Notes under the pieces: generated by a model
The model's input: only the letters and a program-made list of their open reading frames with translations
Told to the model about the DNA's origin: nothing
The model's database searches: none
Part shown: in pieces, positions 1 to 8,638 of the stretch
Numbering within the stretch: the stretch's first letter is position 1
Layout: each line of letters starts with the position of its first letter
NCBI GenBank assembly: GCA_049616325.1
Contig: JBMZHG010000015.1
Span: 1-48,370, forward strand
Length of the DNA: 48,370 nucleotides
Direction of reading: 5' to 3'
Source of the DNA: UBA11663 sp049616325
GTDB lineage: Bacteria; Bacteroidota; Bacteroidia; Flavobacteriales_D; Sanyastnellaceae
Program-made: the position numbers and the translations under genes

Positions 1-97
1 CCTTCCCTCGCGTGGCCTTGACATCAAAAAAGTAGGTCCGCTTTCCCGCCCGCACAGGCCGGGAGTACAATTCGTCTTGGTTCTCGTAGCTCGACAT
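1..97 (-). CDS. PUR-like DUF3276 family protein, N-terminal part (truncated by window edge)
   Basis: The frame opens at an ATG at 97 and runs off the left edge, so only about 32 residues are visible. They include ENQDELYSRPVRAGKRTYFF followed by DVKATRG. This matches the N-terminus of the small Bacteroidota DUF3276 proteins, which have a PUR-alpha-type fold and bind single-stranded DNA or RNA; the Borrelia member is a known nucleic-acid-binding regulator. The function here is inferred from that family. The gene starts 49 bp downstream of the stop of the neighbouring surface-protein gene on the same strand. A weak -7-like box, TACCTTGA, lies at 118-125 on the minus strand, so it may have its own promoter. 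Confidence 0.8.
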   Translation of the reverse strand, partial: MSSYENQDELYSRPVRAGKRTYFFDVKATRGK

Positions 98-146
98 GAT
101 GCAATTATCGTGGCCCTCAAGGTAGGCAAATTCTTGCCAAACCGCG

Positions 147-2921
147 TTACCGGGCCAAATGCAGGTGCCCTTCCGCCACGCGGGGATACCCAACCTGGTC
201 GACGTAGACCGCGCGGTAGAGGTAGACCCCGTTGGGGCAGTAATGCTGACCGTCTGCGCCCTTTTGGCCCAACCAAGGTTCCTGAGGGTCGTCGGTTTCA
301 AACACCAGTTCGCCCCAGCGGTTGGTGATGCGCACTGAATAGCTCGAAACCCCGCGTACGACGGGCAGCCAAACGTCGTTGAGGCCATCGCCGTCCGGTG
401 TAAAGGCACTTGGGGCGTAGAAAACCGAACCGCTCACATTGACCTGTCCTTCTGCCGTGTTGGCGCATCCAAATTCGTTGATCACCGTTTGGGTGATTGT
501 AAACGAGCCGCCGTCGGAATAAGTGTACTGCACGTTGCACCCTTCCAGCCCTCCGCCGTCGCCGAAGCTGTAGTAGCAGTCGACGTTCTGGTCTCCCAAG
601 TACTCCACCCAAACCACCGGATCCAAGATGTCCACCTCGTTGGGAGTAATGTCGATGCCGGCCATGGGGATGGGCAGAATTTCCACGGCTTGTGGGGCAT
701 CCATCTGCAGGGAACGGACGCAAAAGCCTCCGGTTTGCATTTCGAGCGTAATGGGGTACACGCCCGGCGAGACGTACAAGTGGCTGGTGTTGGGGGCGTT
801 GGAGGTTGTGCCGTCCCCAAAGTTCCACGTGTACGTTGTGGGGGTTTCCGTGGAGCTCAGGTTGTTGAAGCTCACGGAATGTGGGGGACAACCGTTCCAA
901 GGCCCAGCCGAGAAATCGATGGTCGGTTCAGCAATTGCGGTGACCGGAGCGGTGTAAGATTGAACGCACCCTGTTAGCCCAGGCACGCTCGCGGTCAACG
1001 TCACGTCGTACGTGCCCGGTTCCGCGTACATCAATCCCAGCACGGTCTCTGCGTCGACGTTTTCATACGCAGTGGTCCCGCCGAAATCCCATTCGTACAA
1101 CGTGTTCTCGTCGCTTGAAGCGGCGCCTGTCATGGTGAAGAAATGGTCTTCAAAGCAATCTGGCGTCGGAACGTCAAACTCCGGCTCTAGCAAGAATTGG
1201 ATTTCGACGGTTGCGGTCGCCACGTCTGGGCAAGTAAAGTCCGCCCCTGCAGTGAGTGTCACAACGTACACGCCCGTATCTGCATAGGTGTAAGTTGGGT
1301 TGGGGTCGGTGCTGGTGCCGGAAGGAATGCCACCCTGCCCGTCCCCAAAGTCCCAAACGTACGCTTGTGCGTTGCTTGACAGGTTGGCAAAGTCGAAGGT
1401 CAATCCTGTGCAAAACTGGTATTGGTCTTCCACCGCCGCGACTGGATCGGGGGGCGCGATCCAAGCAAAATCGGCGTCGGACGTGCAGCCGTGGTTGTTC
1501 ACGGTAACGGTCACATCCCACGTCTCAGCGTTGCCGAAAGAAATGCCGCCAGGGTTGGGGATGTTGGCAAGTGCGGGAGTTCCCGACCCAAAATCCCAAA
1601 GCACGGTGGCAAATTCGTCGAGGTTTCCTTCGACCGCGAAGTCAAACATCTCCAGTCCGTCGTCGCAATCGAAGCCGTCCACCACGATCTGTGGGTCCAG
1701 CGGTTGGTACACCTGGTACAAGGCCTCCGAGGTGTCCGCGCAAGGCCACCCGGGATTGACGACAAGAGACACGATGAAATCTCCAGGAAAAGGCCACGTG
1801 TATGTGGGTTCAAATTCGGTGCTGACGTCGGTAGTCATTCCTGGAACCCCAAAGTCCCAAGCGTAACTCGAACCGTTGACCGAGCTGTTGTCAAGTGTGA
1901 TGGTTTCCCCAATGCAGAACTGCGCTGAGGTTTGGTCTGCGACCACCGACTGAATGTTGGGGTCGCAAAGTGTCACGTTGAATTGAAAGTCCCTTGTGGT
2001 CTTGCTCAAAATCACCCCGTCGCGGTATTCGGAGACGCAGATGCCAATGGCGTACTGGCCCGGTTGCGTCGGCATGCCCGTGATGATTCCGGTCGACGCG
2101 TCGATTTCCATCGCCGGATTCGACGTGATGGGGTAGGTGGCGCTGAATCCGGGCATGTATTCCACCTCTTGGTACGGTGGCGTTGCAGGCGGATTGGGAA
2201 CAGGGCTGTTCAGGTTGCCGTTGCCGGTGCCTCCGCCGTCCAGGGGAGCACAAAACGAATACACCAAATCGTCGCCGTCCGGATCCACCGCCGTGTGGTT
2301 CCAGATGAAGTCGAAGTTGGCGCAGACCGCGACAGGCGGAAGTTCCTGGAACACGGGCGAACTGTTGACATGCAATCCTGGACCCTGGTTGTTGCCGGGC
2401 ACGTGAGTGACCAAGGTGGCGCCTGGGTTTTCCGTACCTCCAAAATTTTGAAGGTTGGTGATGGACGGGTTGCGGCAGCAACGTTGCCAAACGAGGTCCC
2501 ACCCGTAGTTCGTGGGGGGCAACGTCACCTGAGCGGAGTAAATCGCCTGTTCAATGCACAGATCGGGGGGAGGCGTTCCACACGGGTTGCCCAAGGAAAC
2601 AGGCACGTCGCTGACATTGGAAAACGTCAGGGGAATGGTGAGGACGTCGTTGTTGTTGATGTCTCCCGTGCCGTCCCACATTCCGATGTACACCTGATCG
2701 TCAAAGCCCGTTCCAAGCGTGTTTGCTGGACCGCAATCGCGGTACACTTTGAGCGTCACCAAATATTGACTGCCTCCAAGGTGCGTGTAGTAGATTTCGC
2801 CACCTACGAGGTGTGTGGCATTCGCAGCTCCGGTGAGGAGCAGGAAAAAGCCCAGCGCAGAAACACGCTGCAAAAACTTTTTTATGGAATCGTTCGGTTT
2901 CAAAAGCAGGGTTGCCAACAC
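147..2921 (-). CDS. Secreted PKD-repeat surface protein with gliding-motility-type C-terminal domain (T9SS cargo)
   Basis: A roughly 924-residue exported protein. A signal peptide of about 35 residues ends in a hydrophobic stretch before ATHLVGGEIYY. A conserved Cys-rich N-terminal module of about 350 residues follows, then about six PKD-like beta-sandwich repeats marked by WDFG, WNFGDG or SFGDGG. The last 90 residues form a CHU_C/gliding-motility-associated domain (APSAFTPDGDGLNDVW ... NRWGELVF), a known T9SS sorting domain. The protein is therefore probably an adhesin-like molecule displayed on the cell surface or released. The start is uncertain: the longest frame overlaps the upstream paralog and lacks a sensible leader. 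GTG at 2921 is chosen because the signal peptide follows and a TACTTTTT box sits just upstream; TTG at 2903 is the alternative. It is a tandem paralog of the next gene upstream and lies 56 bp from that gene's stop. Confidence 0.85.
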   Translation of the reverse strand: MLATLLLKPNDSIKKFLQRVSALGFFLLLTGAANATHLVGGEIYYTHLGGSQYLVTLKVYRDCGPANTLGTGFDDQVYIGMWDGTGDINNNDVLTIPLTFSNVSDVPVSLGNPCGTPPPDLCIEQAIYSAQVTLPPTNYGWDLVWQRCCRNPSITNLQNFGGTENPGATLVTHVPGNNQGPGLHVNSSPVFQELPPVAVCANFDFIWNHTAVDPDGDDLVYSFCAPLDGGGTGNGNLNSPVPNPPATPPYQEVEYMPGFSATYPITSNPAMEIDASTGIITGMPTQPGQYAIGICVSEYRDGVILSKTTRDFQFNVTLCDPNIQSVVADQTSAQFCIGETITLDNSSVNGSSYAWDFGVPGMTTDVSTEFEPTYTWPFPGDFIVSLVVNPGWPCADTSEALYQVYQPLDPQIVVDGFDCDDGLEMFDFAVEGNLDEFATVLWDFGSGTPALANIPNPGGISFGNAETWDVTVTVNNHGCTSDADFAWIAPPDPVAAVEDQYQFCTGLTFDFANLSSNAQAYVWDFGDGQGGIPSGTSTDPNPTYTYADTGVYVVTLTAGADFTCPDVATATVEIQFLLEPEFDVPTPDCFEDHFFTMTGAASSDENTLYEWDFGGTTAYENVDAETVLGLMYAEPGTYDVTLTASVPGLTGCVQSYTAPVTAIAEPTIDFSAGPWNGCPPHSVSFNNLSSTETPTTYTWNFGDGTTSNAPNTSHLYVSPGVYPITLEMQTGGFCVRSLQMDAPQAVEILPIPMAGIDITPNEVDILDPVVWVEYLGDQNVDCYYSFGDGGGLEGCNVQYTYSDGGSFTITQTVINEFGCANTAEGQVNVSGSVFYAPSAFTPDGDGLNDVWLPVVRGVSSYSVRITNRWGELVFETDDPQEPWLGQKGADGQHYCPNGVYLYRAVYVDQVGYPRVAEGHLHLAR

Positions 2922-2977
2922 GCCAAAAAGTACGTGCGCACACAGGTTAACGTTGGAAACCGTGTAAAAGTTGTCTT

Positions 2978-5233
2978 TCAGGGTTTTCGAAACACGTGAA
3001 CCCCTCCGTGACTGCGCTCGCCGTCGGCTCGAATCAGAACCCATTGGTAGTGTCCGTCGGGGACGTTGTCGCCGTTCATGTAGGTGCCGTCCCAAACCAG
3101 TTCGCTTTCCAAATCATCCAGCGTCTCGTCCTGCCAAACTTCGATGCCGTAGCGGTTAAAAAGGACCAATTTGCTCCCTTGGAACCCGGTCAATCCGCGA
3201 ACGCGAAACGTGTTGTTTCCCGAACTGTTGTCCGGGGTGAACACGTTGGGAATCAGGCAATCACGAACACGGACGACGGATTCCGTCTCGAAGCCGCACG
3301 TGTCAATGACAGAGAGCGTTTGTTCCCAAGCTTGGTCGGTTGGGAGGGCTTCGAGAGAAATCATGGACCAATGCTCGCCTGACGGAGTGGCGTTGGCCAC
3401 GAGCGGCATTCCACTTAAAGGGGCGTTGACAATCGAGACACCTCCATAGAGCACGTCCGTCACCGGAATTCCGTCGTTGTGGGCAGGGAACCCGACCACA
3501 TCGGAAGGGCAAATTTCTTCGTCGAAAGCCACGGGATGCAACACCGTCTGGCGGTGTACGACCGTGTTTCCACATTGGTCTTCGATGACCAAATCCCGGT
3601 ACGTGGTGGGCTGCACGTCCCCTTGGTTGTCCAACACGGAAAACGTGGAGTCGAATTGAACAGTCCACGCGCTGGCGGGGTGTTGCGCGTTGTTCCAGAC
3701 GTTGCCGTCCCAAACGAAATTGAACGGCCCGTAGCCAAAGATCTGGTCGTATCCCAGGGTTTGGGTTCCATCGGCCTCCAAACACGACACCGGAGAAGGC
3801 TCCGCGACAATGGGCAGGGGGTCCACAATCACCACACGGGCGAGGGTGGTGGACACTTGGTCGCACGCGTTGACGTACTCGCACTCAATCAAGAGATGCT
3901 CGATGCCCTCGGGTTGTTCGTCGTCAACGAGACCGAGTTCGATCTCGCTCGACACGGAACCTGCGAGCATGATCACTTGGTAAAAGTCCGAGTCAAAGTC
4001 CAGCCCCGAGGTGGCAGTTCCAGACAAGGCCAAATACGTGGTGTCGAGCAATTCGGATTCCGATTCGGGCCGCAAAATGGTGAATCGCGCGTCGTTGCAT
4101 CCCTCGATCACGACCGCGTCCACCACCATGGACTCGCCGTCCACCACGACGGGCATCGTGTTGTCGGCGATCCACGCTGCCATGGGAAAGGACTCGCCGT
4201 TGGGGTACGTCAAGACTTCGGGAAGTCCGAGCGCTTCGGAATACGAAACCAAGCTGGTGAGACCGCCTGCGGCAAAAGGCACCGCGTCTGCTTCGAGCTC
4301 CATTTCGGTGGGCTCGCACACGGTCACGTTGAATTGAAAATCGCGAACCACGGTGCTCAACAATTCGCCGTCGCGGTATTCGGACACGCAAATCCCCACG
4401 GCGTATTGCCCTGGCACGGTTGGAAAGCATGTGAGTTCACCTGTGGCCGGGTCGATGGCCAATCCCGGGTCGCCCGTCATGGGGTTGTCCCATGAAAAAC
4501 CAGGCAAGTAAGGGACCTCCACGTAAGGGGGAGTTGACGGAGGATTGGGCTGCGCATTGGCTGGGTCTCCACCTTGACGAGGAGCGCAAAGGGAATACAC
4601 CAATTCGTCGCCGTCGGGGTCTGTCGCGCTGTGGTCCCACACAAAGGGCAGGTTCGCGCACAGGGCGACGGGTGGAAGTTCTTGAAAGTCGGGGCTTCCG
4701 TTGCTTTCCGTTGTTACAGTCGTGCCGGGAATGTGCACTTGCAACGTCATGCCGGCATTTTCCGTGCCGCCAAAGTCGTCCAAGTTGACGATGGTGGGAT
4801 TTCGACAACACCTTTGGTAGACCAAGTCCCAACCGTATTCGTTGGCGGGCAAGGTCAACGTAGCCGTGTAAATGGCTTGCTCAATGCAAAGCTCCGGGGG
4901 AGGCGTGCCACAAGGGTTTCCCATCACGACAGGCACTTCGGTCACGTTGGAGGCAGTCAACGGAATCATCATGACATCTCCTGGGCCGATGACGCCGGTT
5001 CCGTCCCACATGCCCACGGCCAATTGCGCATCAAAACCGGTGTCGTTGACGTTGGCTGGACTGCAATCCCGGTACACTTTGAGGGTGATGAAGTATTCGT
5101 CGCCGCCCAAATGAACGTAGCTGAAGTCCCCGCCGACGAGGTGAGTTGCTTTAAGCGGATGCCAAGCGAAAAAAAGCGCCGCGGAAAACGCTGCGGTGAG
5201 CCAATTCGAAAGCTTGGGGTGCGACTGAATCAT
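2978..5233 (-). CDS. Secreted surface protein with gliding-motility-type C-terminal domain, paralog of its neighbour
   Basis: A 751-residue exported protein with a signal peptide (MIQSHPKLSNWLTAAFSAAL, cleaved near LKA). The N-terminal module of about 350 residues begins THLVGGDFSYVHLGG and is strongly similar to that of the downstream gene, sharing VYRDC, GNPCGTPPP, LCIEQAIY, YQRCCRNP and GICVSEYRDG. The middle differs: PKD repeats are absent and replaced by about 300 residues I do not recognise. The C-terminus (IPNVFTPDNSSGNNTFRV ... NRYGIEVW) is a CHU_C-type T9SS domain. ATG 5233 is chosen over longer frames because it starts the signal peptide and avoids overlap with the divergent helicase gene. 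A TATGTTTG -7 box lies 25 bp upstream. Ligand and role are unknown; surface adhesion is inferred from the family. Confidence 0.85.
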   Translation of the reverse strand: MIQSHPKLSNWLTAAFSAALFFAWHPLKATHLVGGDFSYVHLGGDEYFITLKVYRDCSPANVNDTGFDAQLAVGMWDGTGVIGPGDVMMIPLTASNVTEVPVVMGNPCGTPPPELCIEQAIYTATLTLPANEYGWDLVYQRCCRNPTIVNLDDFGGTENAGMTLQVHIPGTTVTTESNGSPDFQELPPVALCANLPFVWDHSATDPDGDELVYSLCAPRQGGDPANAQPNPPSTPPYVEVPYLPGFSWDNPMTGDPGLAIDPATGELTCFPTVPGQYAVGICVSEYRDGELLSTVVRDFQFNVTVCEPTEMELEADAVPFAAGGLTSLVSYSEALGLPEVLTYPNGESFPMAAWIADNTMPVVVDGESMVVDAVVIEGCNDARFTILRPESESELLDTTYLALSGTATSGLDFDSDFYQVIMLAGSVSSEIELGLVDDEQPEGIEHLLIECEYVNACDQVSTTLARVVIVDPLPIVAEPSPVSCLEADGTQTLGYDQIFGYGPFNFVWDGNVWNNAQHPASAWTVQFDSTFSVLDNQGDVQPTTYRDLVIEDQCGNTVVHRQTVLHPVAFDEEICPSDVVGFPAHNDGIPVTDVLYGGVSIVNAPLSGMPLVANATPSGEHWSMISLEALPTDQAWEQTLSVIDTCGFETESVVRVRDCLIPNVFTPDNSSGNNTFRVRGLTGFQGSKLVLFNRYGIEVWQDETLDDLESELVWDGTYMNGDNVPDGHYQWVLIRADGERSHGGVHVFRKP

Positions 5234-5257
5234 GGTGGGATTGGGTTCCGTGAAAAA

Positions 5258-5265
5258 CAAACATA
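5258..5265 (-). promoter_or_regulatory. Bacteroidota -7 box (TATGTTTG) for the leftward surface-protein genes
   Basis: The minus strand reads TATGTTTG, an exact match to the Bacteroidota -7 consensus TAnnTTTG, and it implies a leader of about 20 nt before ATG 5233. No clear TTTG was found at the expected -33 distance. It shares a 68-bp divergent region with the helicase promoter. Confidence 0.5.
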
Positions 5266-5289
5266 CGTGATTGGGCGAGGGATTCGCCG

Positions 5290-5297
5290 TACTTTCG
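5290..5297 (+). promoter_or_regulatory. Start-proximal -7-like box (TACTTTCG) of the DEAD-box helicase gene
   Basis: TACTTTCG differs from TAnnTTTG at one base and ends 4 nt before the GTG start at 5302. A TTG at 5271-5273 lies 16 nt upstream, close to the expected -33 spacing. Transcription would begin at or next to the start codon. Confidence 0.45.
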
Positions 5298-5301
5298 AGT
5301 C

Positions 5302-6678
5302 GTGGAAGAACAACGCGCGGAAGACGCGGGCGAAAAGAAGCCTGCAGAAACACGGGTCCGCTTCGAGGACCTCGATTTGCACCCCGACATTGAAGATGGA
5401 CTTTGGTCCATGGGTTTTGAGACGGCGACACCCATTCAGGGGGAGGCCATCCCTCATGCTTTGAAGGGAACCGACATTTTGGGAATTGCCCAAACTGGCA
5501 CGGGAAAGACGGCCGCTTTTTTGCTGCCCACGATGGACCGCATCATGGACACGCCCAACGACGGCAAAGTCAAGGCGTTGATTGTGGTGCCTACCCGGGA
5601 GCTGGCCATCCAAATCGACCAAGCTGCCCAAGGGTTTGCCTACTACACGGGCATCACCTCCTTGGCGATTTACGGCGGCGGAACGGGCAAGGAGTTTGCG
5701 CAAGAGAAAAAGGCACTCACGGAGGGTGCGGACATCATCATCGTGACCCCCGGCCGCATGCTATCCCACCTCACCCTCGGGTACGTGGACCTCTCTTCGT
5801 TGGAGGTGCTGATTTTGGACGAGGCGGATCGGATGTTGGACATGGGGTTCCACCAGGACATCATGCGCATCGCTTCGCATTGCCGGAAAGAACGCCAAAC
5901 CCTGCTGTTCTCCGCCACCATGCCGGATCGGATGAGGTCTCTGGCGCACGAACTCCTTCGCAACCCGGTGACAGTTCAACTCGCTTTGAGCAAACCTGCG
6001 GCGAAGGTGAAGCAAGGCGCCTACGTGTTGTTTGACCACCAAAAGGACGCGGTCTTGGTGGACGTGTTGAAAGATCGAAACGTCAAAAGCGGAATTGTGT
6101 TCACCTCGCGGAAACGGACTGTGGGTCAAGTGGTGCGTGCCTTGCGCAAGGCCGGCATCGCATGCGGGAAAATGTCCAGCGATTTGGAACAGTCGGAGCG
6201 GGAAGAAGTGATGCTCGCGTTCCGCCAGCAAAAACTGCCCATCCTTGTCGCAACCGATGTGGTGTCGCGTGGCATCGACATCGACAGCATTGAGTTGGTT
6301 GTGAATTACGACGTCCCGCCCAACGAAGAGGACTACGTGCACCGCATTGGTCGGACGGCACGCGCCGAGCGCAAAGGCGAGGCAATCACGCTTGTGACGC
6401 CGGACGACATGCGCCGCTTCGGCCGCATTGAAAAACTCATCGAAAAAGAAGTCCCCAAGCTTGAGGTTCCCAAGTCGCTCGGTGCAGCTCCAGACTACGA
6501 TCCCAAGTCGAGCGGATCTCGAGGCGGCGGTGGCGCACGTGGGAACGGGGGACGTGGTCGCGGACCGTCGGGTCGCTCGCATGGCCACGGCGGAAATCGC
6601 GGCGGCGGAAAGGGCAGTGGTGGCAAAGGCGGATTTCGAGGGAAGCGCCGGTCTGGAAGTGGCAAGCCTCAGGCCTGA
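5302..6678 (+). CDS. DEAD-box ATP-dependent RNA helicase (RhlE-type) with Gly/Arg-rich tail
   Basis: A 458-residue helicase that unwinds RNA duplexes using ATP; roles in RNA decay, ribosome assembly or cold adaptation are typical of the family. All core motifs are visible in order: Q motif (FETATPIQGEAIP), motif I AQTGTGKT, Ia PTRELA, TPGR, motif II DEAD, motif III SAT, motif V TDVVSRGIDID and motif VI HRIGRTARAERKG. From about residue 395 the tail is rich in Gly, Arg and Ser with RGG-like repeats, as in RhlE-type proteins, and probably gives extra RNA affinity. The start is GTG at 5302, supported by the box just upstream. The stop overlaps the msrB ATG (TGATG), so the two genes are translationally coupled. 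Confidence 0.93.
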   Translation: MEEQRAEDAGEKKPAETRVRFEDLDLHPDIEDGLWSMGFETATPIQGEAIPHALKGTDILGIAQTGTGKTAAFLLPTMDRIMDTPNDGKVKALIVVPTRELAIQIDQAAQGFAYYTGITSLAIYGGGTGKEFAQEKKALTEGADIIIVTPGRMLSHLTLGYVDLSSLEVLILDEADRMLDMGFHQDIMRIASHCRKERQTLLFSATMPDRMRSLAHELLRNPVTVQLALSKPAAKVKQGAYVLFDHQKDAVLVDVLKDRNVKSGIVFTSRKRTVGQVVRALRKAGIACGKMSSDLEQSEREEVMLAFRQQKLPILVATDVVSRGIDIDSIELVVNYDVPPNEEDYVHRIGRTARAERKGEAITLVTPDDMRRFGRIEKLIEKEVPKLEVPKSLGAAPDYDPKSSGSRGGGGARGNGGRGRGPSGRSHGHGGNRGGGKGSGGKGGFRGKRRSGSGKPQA

Positions 6679-7076
6679 TGAACTTCACCGACGACGAGTG
6701 GCGCACGCGCCTCACCGACGAAGAGCACCGCGTTTTGAGGGAAAGCGGAACGGAACGTCCGCACTCAAGTTCTCTGAATGCGGAATGGCGCAGCGGTGCC
6801 TACCATTGCAAGGGATGCGGGGTCAAGCTTTTTGAAAGTGCGTCGAAGTTCGATGCCGGATGCGGTTGGCCCAGCTTCGACAGAGAGGCGTCGTCTGCTC
6901 AGATCAAGCAAATTCTCGATCGCACGCACGGGATGGTGCGCGTGGAAGTGCGATGTTCCTCGTGCGACAGCCACCTGGGGCACGTTTTTCCCGACGGACC
7001 CACGGAGACAGGGACGCGGTACTGCATCAACGGAGTGTGTTTGACGTTCCGTCCCGAGGAGGCGTCCGATCAGTGA
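6678..7076 (+). CDS. msrB: Peptide-methionine (R)-S-oxide reductase MsrB
   Basis: A 132-residue cytoplasmic enzyme that reduces methionine-R-sulfoxide in proteins, using thioredoxin. The zinc-binding Cys pairs are present (C44/C47 in CKGC and C93/C96 in CSSC), together with DSHLGHVF and the catalytic C116 in GTRYCIN. A further Cys (C121) lies five residues after the catalytic one; whether it acts in recycling cannot be read from the sequence. The length is normal for the family. The ATG overlaps the helicase stop by one base, indicating an operon. Its last 7 bases overlap the 3' end of the opposing gene. Confidence 0.95.
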   Translation: MNFTDDEWRTRLTDEEHRVLRESGTERPHSSSLNAEWRSGAYHCKGCGVKLFESASKFDAGCGWPSFDREASSAQIKQILDRTHGMVRVEVRCSSCDSHLGHVFPDGPTETGTRYCINGVCLTFRPEEASDQ

Positions 7077-7579
7077 ATTCCCGCCCCACGTCGGCCCGTT
7101 GGTCGAGCTCCTTGTCGCGGCCCTGGACGGCCGCCAGGCCGACCTGACCCCTGAGCCCGTTCGCGAAGGCGCCGCGCCAAATCACGTTGCAAGTCGGGCA
7201 ACCGGAGTGCCCGCTCGGCGCCAAGCAGGTCCACCACGTCCATCAGGTGCGCGGCCTCCAAGTCCATCAAGTTCTTGCGCAGTTGAGACATTTCCGTCAC
7301 CATGCCCTCGACGTCCTGCCGTGATGCGCCCGAGGCGTCAAACCCCGATTTGAGGTCGTTCAAGGATTTTCGTTGCAATTCGATTCGGGCTTCAAAGGCC
7401 TCGTGCATCGGCCAAAACGCTTTGCTTTCGTCGGGAGTCAATTCCAGCTCTTCGGTGATGAATGCAATGCGAAGGGCGTCCAACCGTTCGCTGTTCATTC
7501 GTGGCGGACCGGGCTGGGCCCAAGCTTCCGGGGTGGCCGCGAGGATGGACAGAAAGAAGAGGGGGAGCAGTCGTTTCAT
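7070..7579 (-). CDS. Exported Spy/LTXXQ-like protein linked to an ECF sigma factor
   Basis: A 169-residue protein with a clean signal peptide (MKRLLPLFFLSILAATPEAWA, then QPG). The mature part is mostly predicted helix (RLDALRIAFITEELELTPDE ... KSLNDLKSG ... MSQLRKNLMDLE) with an LTPDE motif like the LTXXQ of Spy/CpxP periplasmic chaperones, and a Pro/Arg/Gly-rich tail. It is third in a cluster after the ECF sigma factor and a small membrane protein, an arrangement often annotated in flavobacteria as sensor of ECF-type sigma factor. A periplasmic chaperone or stress-sensing role is inferred from family and context. The final codons overlap the convergent msrB by 7 bp. Confidence 0.75.
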   Translation of the reverse strand: MKRLLPLFFLSILAATPEAWAQPGPPRMNSERLDALRIAFITEELELTPDESKAFWPMHEAFEARIELQRKSLNDLKSGFDASGASRQDVEGMVTEMSQLRKNLMDLEAAHLMDVVDLLGAERALRLPDLQRDLARRLRERAQGSGRPGGRPGPRQGARPTGRRGAGIH

Positions 7580-7591
7580 GGTTTGGATGGG

Positions 7592-7951
7592 TTAGAACAA
7601 ATCTTCGTAGTAGCCGGATTCCCAGCGGTCCAAAATCATCAACTCGTCTTCCGTCAAGGGCAAGTCCTGCTGCTTGTCCCACAAGCAGGCGAACGTGACG
7701 CAGGGATCTTGATGCTTTGTGGTCGCAAATTCAGCGATTCCCCAGCCAAGCAGCACCGCGGCAGCGGCGGCAGCGGCAGGTTTCAGCCAAGAAGGCAAGC
7801 GCCTCACTCGGGCAGAACGCAATTCTTGCGCAAGTTGGGTTTCCAATGCGTCGCTGAATCCGGGTTCGAGCAGGTACGCGCGGTCCCATGCGGACCGGAG
7901 TTCCGGGTTCGCGTGTCGTTCAGGTGCGTTGGAGGTCGTGTTCATTTCCAT
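7592..7951 (-). CDS. Small single-pass membrane protein downstream of ECF sigma factor, possible anti-sigma factor
   Basis: A 119-residue protein I do not recognise by family. The N-terminal 55 residues are charged and probably cytoplasmic. One transmembrane segment follows (KPAAAAAAAVLLGWGIAEFA, about 58-77), then a 40-residue acidic tail with two Cys (DPCVTFACLWDK) ending ESGYYEDLF, probably periplasmic. The topology, small size and position 38 bp after the ECF sigma factor gene fit an anti-sigma factor, but no ZAS zinc motif is visible, so this is inference. The start could be ATG 7951 or ATG 7945. The next gene follows after 12 bp. Confidence 0.65.
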   Translation of the reverse strand: MEMNTTSNAPERHANPELRSAWDRAYLLEPGFSDALETQLAQELRSARVRRLPSWLKPAAAAAAAVLLGWGIAEFATTKHQDPCVTFACLWDKQQDLPLTEDELMILDRWESGYYEDLF

Positions 7952-7989
7952 GGTTGGACGCGGAGTGGGGCCGAAGGTTGAAATGGCGC

Positions 7990-8598
7990 TCAGGACAGAG
8001 CCGCCATGAGTTTCGATTTGGCGTGGTGATGCAGGGCTTTCAGGGTGCTTTCTGTGACACCCATGGATTGGGCCATTTGGGCGTAGGGCATGGCTTCAAA
8101 GTACCTCAACACGAAGACAGCGCGCTGGCGGTCTGGGAGGTTGTTGACTGCTTCCATGAAGGCATGCAGCGCTTCACCTTCGTCCCACGAGTCGTGCCCG
8201 TGCCAAGCATTCCACGCGTTAGGATCTTCGATGTCGTGATGTTGTGCGGCACCTTGCTCGGATACTTCGGAGCTCCCCAAGGCCATGTCACCCCACCGAA
8301 GTCGATCCCGTTGTCGCTTGCGCAGGGCATCGAGAGCGGCTCGGTTCGCAATGGAGTGAACCCACGAATACAGGGCGCTGTCGCTGCGAAACGAATCGAG
8401 GTTTTGAGCGACTTTTAAAAAGGAATCTTGAAGGCAATCTGCCGCGTCGTCGTGGTTGCCGAGCATCCTTCTGAGGTGCCCGTAGAGCGGGCCATGCCAT
8501 GCGCGAACCAAGGATCGAAAAGCTGCCTCGCGCGTTTTGGGATGACGTAGGGCTTCGATCAATTCGCGCTCCGAGGAATGGCCTTCAGGCAGGTGCAT
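7990..8598 (-). CDS. ECF-type RNA polymerase sigma factor
   Basis: A 202-residue sigma-70 family factor. Region 2 is visible at about residues 25-95, with DDAADCLQDSFLKV and SALYSWVHSIANRAALDALR. An acidic, His/Trp-rich linker of about 40 residues follows (DPNAWNAWHGHDSWDEGE), longer than usual. Region 4 is at about 145-200 (LPDRQRAVFVLRYFEAMPYA ... MGVTESTLKALHHHAKSKL), a helix-turn-helix that reads the -35-type element. It lacks region 3, as expected for ECF factors. It leads a same-strand cluster with a membrane protein and an LTXXQ-like exported protein, so it probably controls an envelope response; the regulon is unknown. Confidence 0.92.
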   Translation of the reverse strand: MHLPEGHSSERELIEALRHPKTREAAFRSLVRAWHGPLYGHLRRMLGNHDDAADCLQDSFLKVAQNLDSFRSDSALYSWVHSIANRAALDALRKRQRDRLRWGDMALGSSEVSEQGAAQHHDIEDPNAWNAWHGHDSWDEGEALHAFMEAVNNLPDRQRAVFVLRYFEAMPYAQMAQSMGVTESTLKALHHHAKSKLMAALS

Positions 8599-8638
8599 GC
8601 GAGGGTGGGACGAACTTCGTGGCGGTTGGTTGAATCCC

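Noticed and set aside
2922..3095. Upstream ATG extension of the first surface protein
   Set aside because: It would overlap the paralog's C-terminal coding region by over 100 bp and put 58 Arg-rich residues before the signal peptide.
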